A stretch of 64,000 nucleotides of DNA from Tubiluchus corallicola (taxonomy: Eukaryota; Priapulida; Priapulimorpha; Priapulimorphida; Tubiluchidae). The DNA lies in the NCBI GenBank assembly GCA_030141605.1, contig JAQGDQ010000017.1, forward strand, positions 1,274,001 to 1,338,000. Direction: 5' to 3'. Under the pieces are notes generated by a model. That model worked only from the letters and a program-made list of their open reading frames with translations. It had not been told where the DNA came from and did no database searches. A program made the translations under genes and the position numbers. Shown piece after piece: positions 23,801 through 35,019 of this stretch (the stretch's first letter is position 1; every line of letters begins with the position of its first letter).

Positions 23801-26800
23801 CAGAAAATTTTTAGTCATTGTTTTAATATTGTGTAAAAAGAATGAAACATATGTAATTTTAATGTTGTAATTTGCAATTGTAATTTTAAACAAACAAACA
23901 TATGAAAGTTTATACATAAACTTGATAAATCTAAAACAAAATAGTATTTTTTGCTTACTAATAGCCTAAATTTTCGCAACTCAAGCTTGATGCATTCGAA
24001 GTAAGCTTGTGACAACTGACAACAAACTGTATGAGCAACAGTACTTTTTCTAACTGGGCTCAGATATGTGCGCATGGCTGCATGCTCACAACAAGCAAAC
24101 ACCTCGTTGCTGGAGTGCACTGTGCAGAGCTTTAAAGCAAACCTCACGTGCTCTGGTTCCGTACAAGTGTAAAGAAAGAACTAAAGAAAAAAGACTTATT
24201 ATGTTGAATATTATCGATAATATCGAGTGAAAAAAGGGGATGCTGCAGTTCCATGGCACCTACATACGAGCCGTCACTACTAGGATTTGATATGGAAATA
24301 TTGATAATTATATGTTCTTTAACTGTTTAGACTGTCCACATAAGTTAAGGATAAAGTCTGAGACTAAAATCCTACCTACCTTTATTTTTTGTATGTCGGT
24401 TGATTCTAATTTTTCATTTTCTAGGTATTTCCACTGTCAATAATGTTTGTGGGTATGATAACATTCAATAACTTATGCCTGAGAAGCGTCGGTGTCGCTT
24501 TTTATTACATTGGACGGTCCCTCACTACCGTATTTAATGTGGTAAGCTGATTTAAACACTCTTTTTTGAAACTATGGCGAGGATCGGTTTAGTAAGCCTA
24601 TATGCAGTCTAATCCTGATAATATTTTTCCACTTATAATGAAATTCTCAATAGTATGACAATTTTATTATGTCTCTGCAATGGTTATAATAAAACCTAAT
24701 CACGTATTGTTAATTCGAAACTAGTTATTACAAAAACCCCGTTTATACAACGTTTTCCTAAACTCCTGCCAATATAATTTTAACACAAATAAACGCTTTT
24801 AATACGATTTCTGCTATAGCCAACCCTGTTTGGACTCTAGACACTCTTCACCTGTTGCCACGGTAACTACAGCAATGTTGTTTACAACCATTATGCTTCA
24901 TAATGTAATGCACATACGTTATCATGCAGTTGCAACATTTTGCCGTAGATTAAATTAGTCAATACATTCAGCCAGATATTCTGTATTCAGTGCAAAGTTT
25001 AAAACACTTCATTACAAATTTTGATTGTAAGAATGCAAAACAGTAAAATTACTGATTTCCTCAAGACTTAATAATAAAACGTAAGTGAGTTAATTACAGC
25101 TTATTTTTACTTTGATTTGTTTTTATGTTAAAAATGTTTACAATTTAAAAATTCATCATTGACATGAGTGTACAAATAACTACTTGCAGTCAAATTGTTG
25201 ATTTCCAAAACACGTCCCATTGTGGAAAATTTTTTCCCTTATCGTTTAAAACTAGTACTTGTTACTACCTGCCATCCCATCCCTAAACACAGAGACTTTG
25301 CTTGCAGGTATCGAATTGTAATACCGTAGCAGCGGCTATAGTTACGTAGGTGGGCATTAACGTTGTAATGTATTACACACTGTACATTCGAGTTATTAAC
25401 ATACCGCAAGCTCTCGGGCACCATTAACCCCTTGTTGCTTTAAAGTTTAGACTAACCAGAGCAATTGACTGCTAAAACGTTGATATAATTTTGCAGTTTG
25501 CATTTACGCGAAAGTGGAGGTTAAACAAGCTTAAATTATGCTCACTGACAAAAGAAACCTGATGAAGAAACTGCACGTCCATTAATTGCTATTTTACATC
25601 AGAAGTAAAAATACGTGTAATGAATGGTACTAAACCCATTTGATACGGAAAAATATTTTGGTGCTGCGAAAATTGTATTAACAGGATTCGATTGAAAACG
25701 GTTAAAAATTACCGCATAAAACTGAAAATAAACCAAAAAGTAGCCTCTCACTTCAAGTGCCGGACATTGGCTAATAGGGGAAAGGGAGCAACAGCTCCCA
25801 CTGAGCACATTTTTCAAAAGTGGTGCCTTTTCGACAATTTTTTTAACTCTTTGATAGGCTTGGAAAAATTTGTTGGAATCATTACTTTATTTCACCAACC
25901 TGCCACCTGTTTTTGAAATGAGCATGCATTTACGCAACTCATTTGTCAGGGTTGATTGATTGAAACTGTATTTTCCTCGTGTTTTAATCTTAAACACAAA
26001 ATTAAAATGTATAATCAATGTGTTAAAAATTGTTTGGTATTCGTCACGTCACGTTTTTTATGTGCTTGCTCCCCCTAACTTTAGAATCAGGCTATGCCCC
26101 TGGCACCAAAGCAAGATTGCCAATAGCCATCTATTTTAGTTTTGATATTGCTGAAAATATTACAGTATATGATGTATAGTTGTGCACAGTTACCAAATAG
26201 ACAGTGCATAATTACCGATGGAAAAGATCAATCAGTTAACATGTCCATTTTCTACCAGGCAGGCTGAAAATAAGGTTTTTTAATCATTCTGTCTTCCACA
26301 TATTAGTTTTGCAGGAAAATGAATGTCAGGTATTTTTTGAGTTAAAGGAAAACTAGAAGACTGATTAGACTCATCTCATTTTAATTCACCATCCATAATA
26401 TACATTTTCTTGCCTATAAAAGTTAGCAATTGTTTTTTATATTTGAATAATTAGCTTGGAGTGTTAATTAATGGCAACCGAACACAGCTATCGCTTATGT
26501 CACAAACTAACCACAAATTCTGCAATGGTATGTATCTTCCCTGCACGTCAAGCACGTTTGCGTAAGCGAAGATTTCTATGTCACAAAATGGGCTCTATGT
26601 CACAGGCGAATACTGTAAAATCTAAATCTACAGTGTAGATTATGATCATGCTTATCACGGTGCTGCGCCTATTTGTTGGCCACGCGAGTGTGGCAAAAAG
26701 TGCCATTGCCAGTCTTAGTGGATTCGTTGAGTCACTCGTAGCTTTGAAAGTTTTACAAAATTTAACTGTTCGAGGTAATTATTATTTAATCTAAGTTTTC

Positions 26801-29800
26801 ATTTAAAAAAAGCTGTTGTAGTTTTCAATATTTTAGAACATACTTTATTATGGACTAATGTCTGCACAGTCGTCCATTTTCCTTTAAACATAATACTTTT
26901 TGGTCACAATTTCAAGTTGTATTAACTCTGTAGAGTTTTATGTCTTGATTTGTTTAATCGGAAGATGACTGAACTGATAAATTTAATCACTGTATCATGC
27001 ATTCGCGCCTTCGGCTGCTTGCAATTTATTTCAACGCTGATTTATTGCAGGTACTTACGTATGTGGTGCTGAAGCAACCAACGTCTGTGAAAGCTGTGAT
27101 TTGCTGTGGAGTCATTGTAGGTGGATTCATTCTAGGCGTGGATCAGGAACAGGTTGCCGGTGAGTGAAAAATGAACACTAACCTAGAAAAATCGCAATGT
27201 GTAAATTGAATATTACACGTTATACCCGGTGGTGAATGATTTTTGCTAAAGGGTGCAAAAACAGAGAGTTATAGCACAGGGCAATTTAAAGGAAGACCGG
27301 AGCATTGTTTAGACTCAATCTCATTTTAATTTACTGTCCAAAATATACTATTTCTTGCCTATAGAACTTAGCAATTGTTTCTTATATTTGAATAATTAGC
27401 TTAAAACGTAATTACCGGTAACCAAACACAGCTATTGCCTACATCAGAAACTAACCACAGTTTGTGCAATGGCAGGCATCTTCCCTTGCATGTCAAGCAC
27501 ATTTGCATAAGTGTTACTGTTTAAACGCGGGATGTCTCGAAAAGAGGTTCTTCATCACATGACGTCAGAAACACAGCATAATCATGGTTATCGTGGTACC
27601 GCCTTCTATTTGTTGGCTATGCGAATGTGACAAAAAGGATCCGTTGGTAATCTTACTAGATTCACTGAGCCGCGAGTAGCTTTGAAAGCTTAACAAAATT
27701 TGAGTATCCGAGATAATTATTATTTAATCTAAGCTTTGATTTAAAAAAAGCTATTGTAGTTTTCAATATTTTAGAGCATTCTTTATTCTAAACCAATGTT
27801 TACACAATCATTCGGTTTTCCATTAAAGACACTGAAGACCTAAGCCTACTGAATTTTCAATATTTTAGATTTTCATATATTTTTAATAATATATCAAAGC
27901 ACTACTTGCGTGGGTACCCAATCTTTATGTCGTCAAGCACTTTTCGTGGGGTCTTGGGCTAGTCCAAAAATGCTGTTTTCACGAAAAGTATCTAAGTAAG
28001 TCTTGTTTCTTCAGTCTCTCATTACTTCATTTTGTTCTGGAAAGTAAAACTGGGTTTCTTTGCTCTAAATGCAGTATATCAGTACTTGATTTTCCGGAAA
28101 AACGAAAATGCAAGTTGTTGCATGCTGTACACTTGCGTACAGTGCACACCATTCAAAAGAGTGTCGCTCGGCATTTTACCTTGAATACCTATTGCTGTTG
28201 CATTACTGGTCGCTGAGAAACAGGTGCAACAATCACATGAATGAATTAATGAAACAATCTCTTGTTGTTCAATGATTTGTTGAATAGTAATTGCTCCAAT
28301 GATGCCCTCTAGATTGAAGGCTGTGCAAGGACATGGTATGTTCTCCATTATTTGAGCAATGCTTTTAATATAGTGAATTCTTCTGTTCCGTTACTCAATG
28401 TTTTTGTTTCCCTAGCAAAAGTTTATATACATGCTGTAGCCTTGTATTACGTGTGAGTAAGAACCTTTAAAAAATGCTATTTCTACTTATAGTGCAACGA
28501 GTTTCTGTATTGGTGGAATCATATTTTTGTTTTTCTGTATTTTATAATTTTAGTTTCAAAATTCTAAATTAAAATATGCAATTACTAGTTAAAGCAATAT
28601 TGTGCAAAAAGAAGGAAAGGTAAAAAGTCTTGTCTGAGTCAGGATTTGAACCAGGGTCCTTAGATTATATGTCAAATCTTCAATTCATTTTTTGGCTCAT
28701 TCCAGAATACATCGTACGTTGGGTTTGGTTTCAAAATTCATATTTTACAAAAATGTTTGATTTCAAAACATCATCATTCTTGCTTTCATCATCATTTTCA
28801 TCATTCTTGCTTTCACTTATTACTGCAGAACTTACAGCCGTTTGTAACTAATCACTTAATGGCGTGTTGCTAATCACTTAATCACGTAACAAAGTGGCCT
28901 ACCATAAGTCCGCTCTCTCGTGATTTTAGTCGAGTTATACCAATGGCATAACACAGTATTTTTAATGCAGATTATTACATAAATGTATTGTTAGCTAAAG
29001 TGACAATTTACATGTGTAATAGGATTAAAACATCTTTTGTTTCAAGCTTTGAAAAATCTTGAAAAATAACATTAGTGTTGTTAAGTATGTTCATTAGACG
29101 TTTTTAAGTGCATTTGCAAGCAACAAGTTTGTTAATAACTACACGTGTTACCAGTGTGGATGCTTTTAGACTGTGTTGGTATTACGTTATGTGATGTATG
29201 TGAAATAAACTGATTCAACTTGTTTACGTCATAAAACCACTTACTAATCCTACTTACCAAACTAAAAAAATTGTTTCATTTCAATACAGACAGTTTGTCT
29301 TTGTTTTAGGTACTCTTTCCGTTATGGGAGTAATTTACGGGATCCTTGCCAGTCTTTTCGTGTCTCTAAATGCCATATTTACGAAAAAAGTTTTACCATT
29401 CGTCGATGAGAATATCTGGCGGCTGATCTTGTACAATAATTTCAATGCCTTCTGGATGTTCTTACCCCTCATGATTCTCGCCGGCGAGCTCAACGGGTTT
29501 CTCAGCTTTCCGAGATTATTCGACTACACTTTCTGGTCATTTATGATTCTCAGCGGCGCATTTGGCTTCACAATCGGCTATGTTGGGTCATTACAAGTCC
29601 AAGTGACATCGCCGCTGACGCACAACATCAGTGGGACAGCTAAGGCATGTGCGCAGACTATTCTAGCTTGTGTGTACTTCCAAGAGACAAAATCGGTGCT
29701 TTGGTGGTTGAGCAACGCGGTTGTGTTAACAGGCTCTCTAGCGTACACGCACGTGCGACGCCAGGAGATGAAGGAAAGACACATAGAGGAAGCGAAGTCC

Positions 29801-29845
29801 TTATTAGAGAATGACCAAGACAGCACAGAAAAAAGTGCTGTTTAG
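17879..29845 (+). CDS. SLC35C1: Golgi GDP-fucose transporter
   Basis: Nucleotide-sugar antiporter of the SLC35/DMT superfamily that imports GDP-fucose into the Golgi for fucosylation. Six exons: 17879-17967, 21130-21190, 22739-22879, 24425-24541, 27051-27159 and 29310-29845; phases agree at every junction, giving about 350 residues (human 351-364). Family blocks in order: [19 protein letters not shown] (TM1), [109 protein letters not shown], then a charged cytosolic tail ending KSAV. The start ATG follows an in-frame TAG by zero codons, so no longer N-terminus in this exon is possible. Polyadenylation signal at 29956. Identification is firm. Confidence 0.96.
17998..18072. repeat. 75-bp direct repeat, copy 1
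   Basis: AGCAAAGGC...ACTGAGCAGACAGTACAAAC, then GTAACCAGTGTACTGACTTG and GTTGCTCTG, recurs nearly unchanged at 20126-20203. Both copies are in SLC35C1 intron 1, copy 1 starting 30 bp after the exon 1 donor. Confidence 0.85.
20126..20203. repeat. 75-bp direct repeat, copy 2
   Basis: Same orientation as 17998-18072 with a 5-base insertion (TTATA) and a few substitutions. Confidence 0.85.
22941..23500 (+). pseudogene. LINE reverse-transcriptase C-terminal fragment
   Basis: Reads [20 protein letters not shown], then [32 protein letters not shown] and [11 protein letters not shown]: the conserved 'YLGT...I..R...A', 'YGSETW', 'R..LR.IL.I.W' blocks after the RT domain of non-LTR elements. The frame ends at 23346 and the homologous tail (near 23400-23500) continues in another frame, so it is broken. 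It is 5'-truncated, in SLC35C1 intron 3. Confidence 0.8.
23547..23615 (+). mobile_element. Degenerate SINE-like segment
   Basis: TTCTGATGATTCAGTGACTC and GATAATGAGTCAAGCCTCGG resemble the CTCTGCTGGTTTAGTGGC family, especially the copy at 63252-63345. It directly follows the LINE fragment. Confidence 0.35.
26342..26887 (+). mobile_element. TTAA-flanked MITE, copy A
   Basis: About 540 bp between TTAA at 26342-26345 and TTAA at 26884-26887. Inverted ends AGGAAAACTAGAAGACTG and (minus) AGGAAAATGGACGACTG. The interior matches copies at 27286-27826 and 49934-50458 (TTTGAATAATTAGCTT; GGCAACCGAACACAGCTAT; CACAAACTAACCACA). No coding capacity. In SLC35C1 intron 4. Confidence 0.8.
27286..27826 (+). 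mobile_element. TTAA-flanked MITE, copy B
   Basis: TTAA at 27286-27289 and 27823-27826, ends AGGAAGACCGGAGCATTG and (minus) TGGAAAACCGAATGATTG. Located 126 bp after the exon 5 donor of SLC35C1, same orientation as copy A. The 25 bp beyond its right TTAA (AGACACTGAAGACCTAAGCC) also match the outside flank of copy C. Confidence 0.8.
28622..28682 (-). mobile_element. Single tRNA-like SINE head
   Basis: On the minus strand a B-box-like GGTTCAAATCC is preceded by ATAATCTAAGGACCCT, as in the tRNA-Thr-like heads at 13804-13948. The A box is missing or decayed. Confidence 0.4.
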
Positions 29846-29955
29846 CAGTTTTTTCGGACAGTTTCAAACTAATTTGTTAATTGGATTATGTTTGATGTTA
29901 TTTTTAAAATGTGCCGTGATGTGTTCACTGCTGGCAGCTTGGAGATACGAGAACA

Positions 29956-29961
29956 AATAAA
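29956..29961 (+). terminator. Polyadenylation signal of SLC35C1
   Basis: AATAAA 111 bases after the stop codon, in a compact 3' UTR. Confidence 0.6.
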
Positions 29962-30194
29962 ATAGGGGAAGAACTAACTAACTATATATTTTTGGGGGAT
30001 CTAATTTACAGGGAAATAGAATTTACTGCTTTAGAATGAGTCCAGTAATATGGCAATTGTTGGGAGGATGGGTAGAAAATTGTCAAAACGATGTGACTAC
30101 CCAGGTACATCATATTTTAATTTTAAAATTTGCACGTCTGTGAACCTCAAATTAAGTTATTGTTATCAGTTTTACTGTTACATTTTTAATAGTA

Positions 30195-31909
30195 CAGTAG
30201 GTGTCATTTAGTTAATAGAATCAGTCGATTAATTGACTCAAAAACACCTGGTACAGACTGCTTCTATTAAAATATGTGTAAAACCTGTCAATGATAGGCT
30301 CAAACAACTCTTGAAGTTTTGAAGTCCTGAATAATATACTTCTAAAAAGTCATTAACGACATACTAGAAGGTTTTGGGGTGCACATAGTTAGTATACACT
30401 CTGCAACTTGTTAACTGGTGATGGTATTGGAAGTTATGAGAAGAGGTGAAACAAGCAAAACAAACATGGCGGGTGCGGGCTAAAAACACAGTTAGATTTA
30501 CAGACAGGTTAGGTGGGATGGCACCCTCAAGGTAGAAATAGCAGAGGGTGCAAGTGCTCGGAAGTGATTTCTCTGATATCCAGTGGAAGTTTGTTCCACG
30601 AATGTATTGCTCTGGGGTAGAAGGAGTATAAATAAATATTGACTCTTGCTGATGACTGAACAAATTTGTTGTTATCTTTGAGAGATGGGGTGATGTAAGT
30701 TGGTAAATTTATACCTATCCTGTGATGCACTATATCATGAAAGATGTTTAGTATCGTTTGACGACGTCTAATTTCTAGTGTTTCCCAGCCGAGTTCCGAG
30801 ATCATCCTAGATACTTCATTTCTGGTATATTCATTTTGTACAAATCGTGCTGCATTTTGCTGGACTTGCTCGATGCATTTTGCATTTATCAATGCTAAAG
30901 TCCATAAGCCAGTTTTCCCCCCATAATTGTAGCTGTGAGAGATCATTTTGTAGGATATGGTGATCGTGATTACTCCATATAGGTCTGTACAGAATCGAGT
31001 CATCAGCAAATAGTCGGATGTTAGATGATATATTGTCACTGATGTCATTTATATAGAGGAGGAATAATTGACTCCTCATAATTGACTCAACATGTGTGCT
31101 TTTAGTGGTTTAATAAGACACTTTTGTGGGACCAGTAAGCTTTTATGTCATCTTAGTTTGTTTTTGTGCTTTAATAAGTAGAAACAATCATGTTGTGTAC
31201 CGTTTTGTTTATAAGCAGGTACATTCATTATTTGCTAATATGCTACCCTAGCGGTTTTGCACCTCACCCATACACTGCAATTAACATCATCCCCAAAGAA
31301 TTTGTGGACATTTAATCACGTGTCTAACAGTTTGCTTTTCAAGCTTTTGCTGCCTTTCAAAGAACGTTTAATCTGTTAGCAGCTGATGTTATACCAGGGA
31401 TGCAGGTACAGTAAAATAAAGTGTTGCAAAGTTGACGGTAGATTAACGGTGAAAACTTGAATGCTTGCATGACAGCTGTGTTGTTTAATGAATGGTTAGT
31501 GAAATGGGATGCAAGCTTAAAGTGAAACATGCATCTAAGTGTTTGTGCATCATACAGCAACAGGTTTTCTACATTTTTATCATTATGAAAACCTTGTGAC
31601 ACATTTTTGCAAAAAAAATGACGCAGCCGACTTTGAACAAATTTTTGTAAATAAACAGACTTGTGTGATTTAGAAAAGTAAACTATTTTATTAATTCACT
31701 TTATAAGTTAATATATTTAAACAGCTGCATAGGAATTTAGGTATTACTTCATTTCTAAAATTCATTACCTAAGCCTTTGGAGTGCATACTAAGCTGATGA
31801 TTCATATTTATATACTAGTAAAACTACATCTGTCAGTTAATGGATTCTTTCGGTTAATTGGATCAAAACACTTAAGTCCCAAAGTGTGTCTATTAAGCGG
31901 CGCCTGCTG
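30195..31909. mobile_element. TA-flanked MITE (CAGTAGGTGCCGC family) split by a LINE
   Basis: Ends CAGTAGGTGTCATTTAGTTA and, on the minus strand, CAGCAGGCGCCGCTTAATAG, each next to TA. Outer parts align with the intact 767-bp copy at 44461-45227 (TTGACTCAAAAAC.CCTGG; TTTTATGTCATCTT; GTAGAAACAATCATGT). The extra ~760 bp in the middle is a LINE fragment. The pogo/Tigger-like TA duplication and CAG ends suggest a Tc1/mariner-superfamily source. Confidence 0.75.
30316..31077 (-). pseudogene. LINE reverse-transcriptase fragment nested in the MITE
   Basis: On the minus strand: QLFLLYINDISDNISSNIRL then FADDS, the RT catalytic YxDD-equivalent box, continuing in a second frame with NIFHDIVHHRIGINLPTYI and AIHSWNKLPLDIR, the usual C-terminal block of CR1/Jockey-like elements. 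Frameshifted, 5'-truncated at the FADD region. Confidence 0.85.
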
Positions 31910-33201
31910 TATTAGAACCTGTTTTTCAACAAAATCCTTTCAAATAATGAATTAATTTCTAGGGTGATAGTGTTTTGGTCTGTGCCCGATAAAAAAGCTC
32001 TGCATTTATGCTCAGAGTCAAGTACAGCTAAGGGAACAATTCTTTTTTATTTTAATTTCATATTTTTTTATCTCACTGCTTTCTATTTCTAACATTAGTT
32101 TACACTGGCTACTTATTAGTGCAAAATATAGTAATTAAGTATGCATGAACACATGTATGAATTTGTTTGTACTATAACAATGGCCTAATAGTTATATAGG
32201 AGCTATATTGTTTTAAGACAGATAAGATGTAACAAAAGGAACTACTGTTAAAGAAAATTGTTGAACTTTATTATACATAATTGTTAGTTGCAATAACAAA
32301 CTGAGGTTTATATTGCATGGTTTTTATTGATGCAAGTCTTTCATAAAATGCTTTTTCACTTGTCTTGTGAGATAAGTATTTTTTGTTTACTTAAGTCACT
32401 TCAAAACACAGAGTAATAAAAACACTGGTTCTTTTAAGCTTTGAACTGGTGTACATCAGATAGCTTGGAGTACTGACACACTTTCAACTGTGCTCAATCA
32501 ACTTGACAATTCAAATCATATAGAAACTTCTGACTCAATGTCACCGCTTTTGTTGTAATAACATTAGTGAGACAATTGTTCTATTTGTTGTACAAGAATT
32601 AGAGAAGTAGCCTGGATGATTCTACGGGTAACATTTGATCTCCGGTATTTTGGCTGCAAATGATAAATAACACGACTGGATCGTCGTATTAACAATTTCA
32701 AAATTTGAACAAAATGCACAAATAGTAACAATTTTGTTGCAAAATATTGTGTTTTGTGCCACCTGCTATTGAACTATTAATCTTCTGCTTGTGCCAAGTA
32801 CTGTATCATGAAAGACGTCAAGCATTTATAGGCTAGAAAAGAATTCCCACTTCCACAAAATCTCCAAGTTTCTTATTGTTCTTGGACTTATTTGTTATGT
32901 ATAACTTTTAAAATAAGATTTTGTTGTATTCTTTTTTAAGGAGAATTTTGTACTTCGTACAATCGATGTGTTTATTCAAATGTTTTGTGTACTGATATAT
33001 AAACATGTTGTGTGGCTGGTTATGCACTGAGTGCATGTGTGTTTTTTCCAATAAATTTAAAGATAGATGCAAGTGCAGTGTATTGAGTTATCCTCTGGTT
33101 GTATTCGTTTCTGCTAAGTCCCATCTTTATTTGTTCATCTGGAACAAGCTATGATAACTAACAATACATATTCAAAAATTAAAAAAACCATGTTCAAATT
33201 T
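31910..33201. other. Intergenic DNA without recognised features
   Basis: AT-rich; no plausible gene, repeat family or RNA was seen on either strand. Confidence 0.5.
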
Positions 33202-33488
33202 TATAGTTAAAGCACCACAACTTTATTAAAAAGTTAAATTTACATAGTTAAAAAATCGTAAAATGTTTCGACAGAGCTACTGCTGTCATCATCAGTGGTA
33301 AATTTTTACAAACATACTAGTTTATATAGGCAGAGCCTACAGCATAGAACATTATGTATTTTATATAGGCTCTGCCGTCTACATAAACTGGTTGTATGTT
33401 TGTAAAAATATACCACTGATGATGACAGCAGTAGCTTTGTCGAAGTGTAAATTAAAAGTTTTAATAAAGTTGTGGCGTTTTAACTATA
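33202..33488. mobile_element. 290-bp foldback (long inverted repeat) element
   Basis: The left arm (ATAGTTAAAGCACCACAACT...TACTGCTGTCATCATCAGTG...TATAGGCAGAGCCTA) is matched on the minus strand by the right arm across nearly its full length; the loop is only ~20 bp around 33345. Arm length is ~130 bp with scattered mismatches. No open frame. Confidence 0.9.
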
Positions 33489-33671
33489 AATGTTTTTAAG
33501 TGCCTGTAATAAAAAATATTCAAAATTGCTGTTCTATACAATAATATTCATTATGCATCCATGAATAATACAGCAATAAAAGTAGCATTTACAAGTAATA
33601 ATTACTGTTTAATTAAATGTACAATTACAATTTACAAGTACTGAACACGAATTTTAGTCAAATGTTAATGG

Positions 33672-35019
33672 TGTTCGTTCCCACATTGTTAATCTCTTGT
33701 GACTGAGTGTCGTGCCCACAACAGTGGTATGAATAGAGCATATTCTCACAATGCGATGACAATGGCATTGTTGCCTCATAAATAGACCTCATCCCCATAT
33801 AATAGTGACTCCCACATGACTGAAACTCATTCTCATAACAGCATTATTGCCAAATGGAGGTCATTTCCATAACATTATGATAACAGCATTAGTGCCACAT
33901 GACTGGATCTCAAGCCCACACAACAGTGGGTACTCTCACATAAAACGAGCTCATTCCCATAACATTATGATAACAGCATTAGTGCCACATGACTGGATCT
34001 CAAGCCCACACAACAGTGGGTACTCTCACATAAAACGAGCTCATTCCCATAACACTATGATAACAGCATTAGTGCCACATGACTGGACCTCATGCCCACA
34101 CAACAATTGGTACTCTCACATAAAACGAGCTCATTCACATAACAATATGATAACAGCATTAGTGACATATGACTGGACCTCATGCCCACACAACAGTTGG
34201 TACTCTCACATAAAACGAGCTCATTCACATAACAATATGATAACAGCATTAGTGACATATGACTGGACCTCATGCCCACACAACAATTGGTACTCTCACA
34301 TAAAACGAGCTCATTCACATAACAATATGATAACAGCATTAGTGCCATATGACTGGACCTCATGCCCACACAACAGTTGGTACTCTCACATAAAACGAGC
34401 TCATTCACATAACAATATGATAACAGCATTAGTGACACATGACAGGACCTCATACCCAGACAACAGTTGGTACTCTCACATAAAACGAGCTCATTCACAT
34501 AACAATATGATAACAGCATTAGTGACACATGACTGGACCTCATGCCCACACAACAGTTGGTACTCTCAAATAAATGGAGCTCATTCCCATAACACTATGA
34601 TAACAGTGTTATTGCCAAATGGAGCTCATACCCATAACACTATGATAACAGCATTAGTGCCATATGACTGGACCTCATGCCCACACAACAGTTGGTACTC
34701 TCACATAAAACGAGCTCATTCACATAACAATATGATAACAGCATTAGTGCCACATGACAGGACCTCAAGCCCACACAACAGTGGGTACTCTCACATAAAA
34801 CGAGCTCATTCCCATAACACTTTGATAACAGCATTATTGCTACATGGTTGGACCTCATCCCCACAACTGGAGTACTCCCACATGAATACAGCTCATTCCT
34901 ACAATGTTGTTCCTAAATTAATGGAGATCATTTCCACATAAGTGTTATTCCACGTAAATGGAGCTTGTTTCCACAACACCATTACACCCACGTAAATGGA
35001 GCTCTTTCTCGCAACAGTG
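33672..35019. repeat. 90-bp minisatellite derived from the ACTR8 last exon
   Basis: About eleven 90-bp units in regular register between ~33871 and 34860 (each with GATAACAGCATTAGTGCC, CCACACAACAGTTGGTACTC and AAAACGAGCTCATTC), with degenerate 38-41-bp units on both sides. Each 90-bp unit holds about two diverged copies of a ~38-bp ancestral unit. That ancestral unit matches 35020-35060, the final codons and stop of ACTR8 on the minus strand (LLRERAPFTW). Because 90 is divisible by 3, open frames run on both strands (33847-34941 plus; 34055-34549 minus); they are read here as by-products. Confidence 0.9.

Noticed and set aside
23815-24147. 110-codon minus-strand frame
   Set aside because: No recognisable motif, lies in SLC35C1 intron 3, typical chance frame in AT-rich DNA.
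33847-34941. 364-codon open frame (+) and 164-codon frames (-) as protein genes
   Set aside because: They run entirely through the 90-bp tandem array; the periodicity and bilateral openness follow from unit length, and no homology or start context supports a gene.
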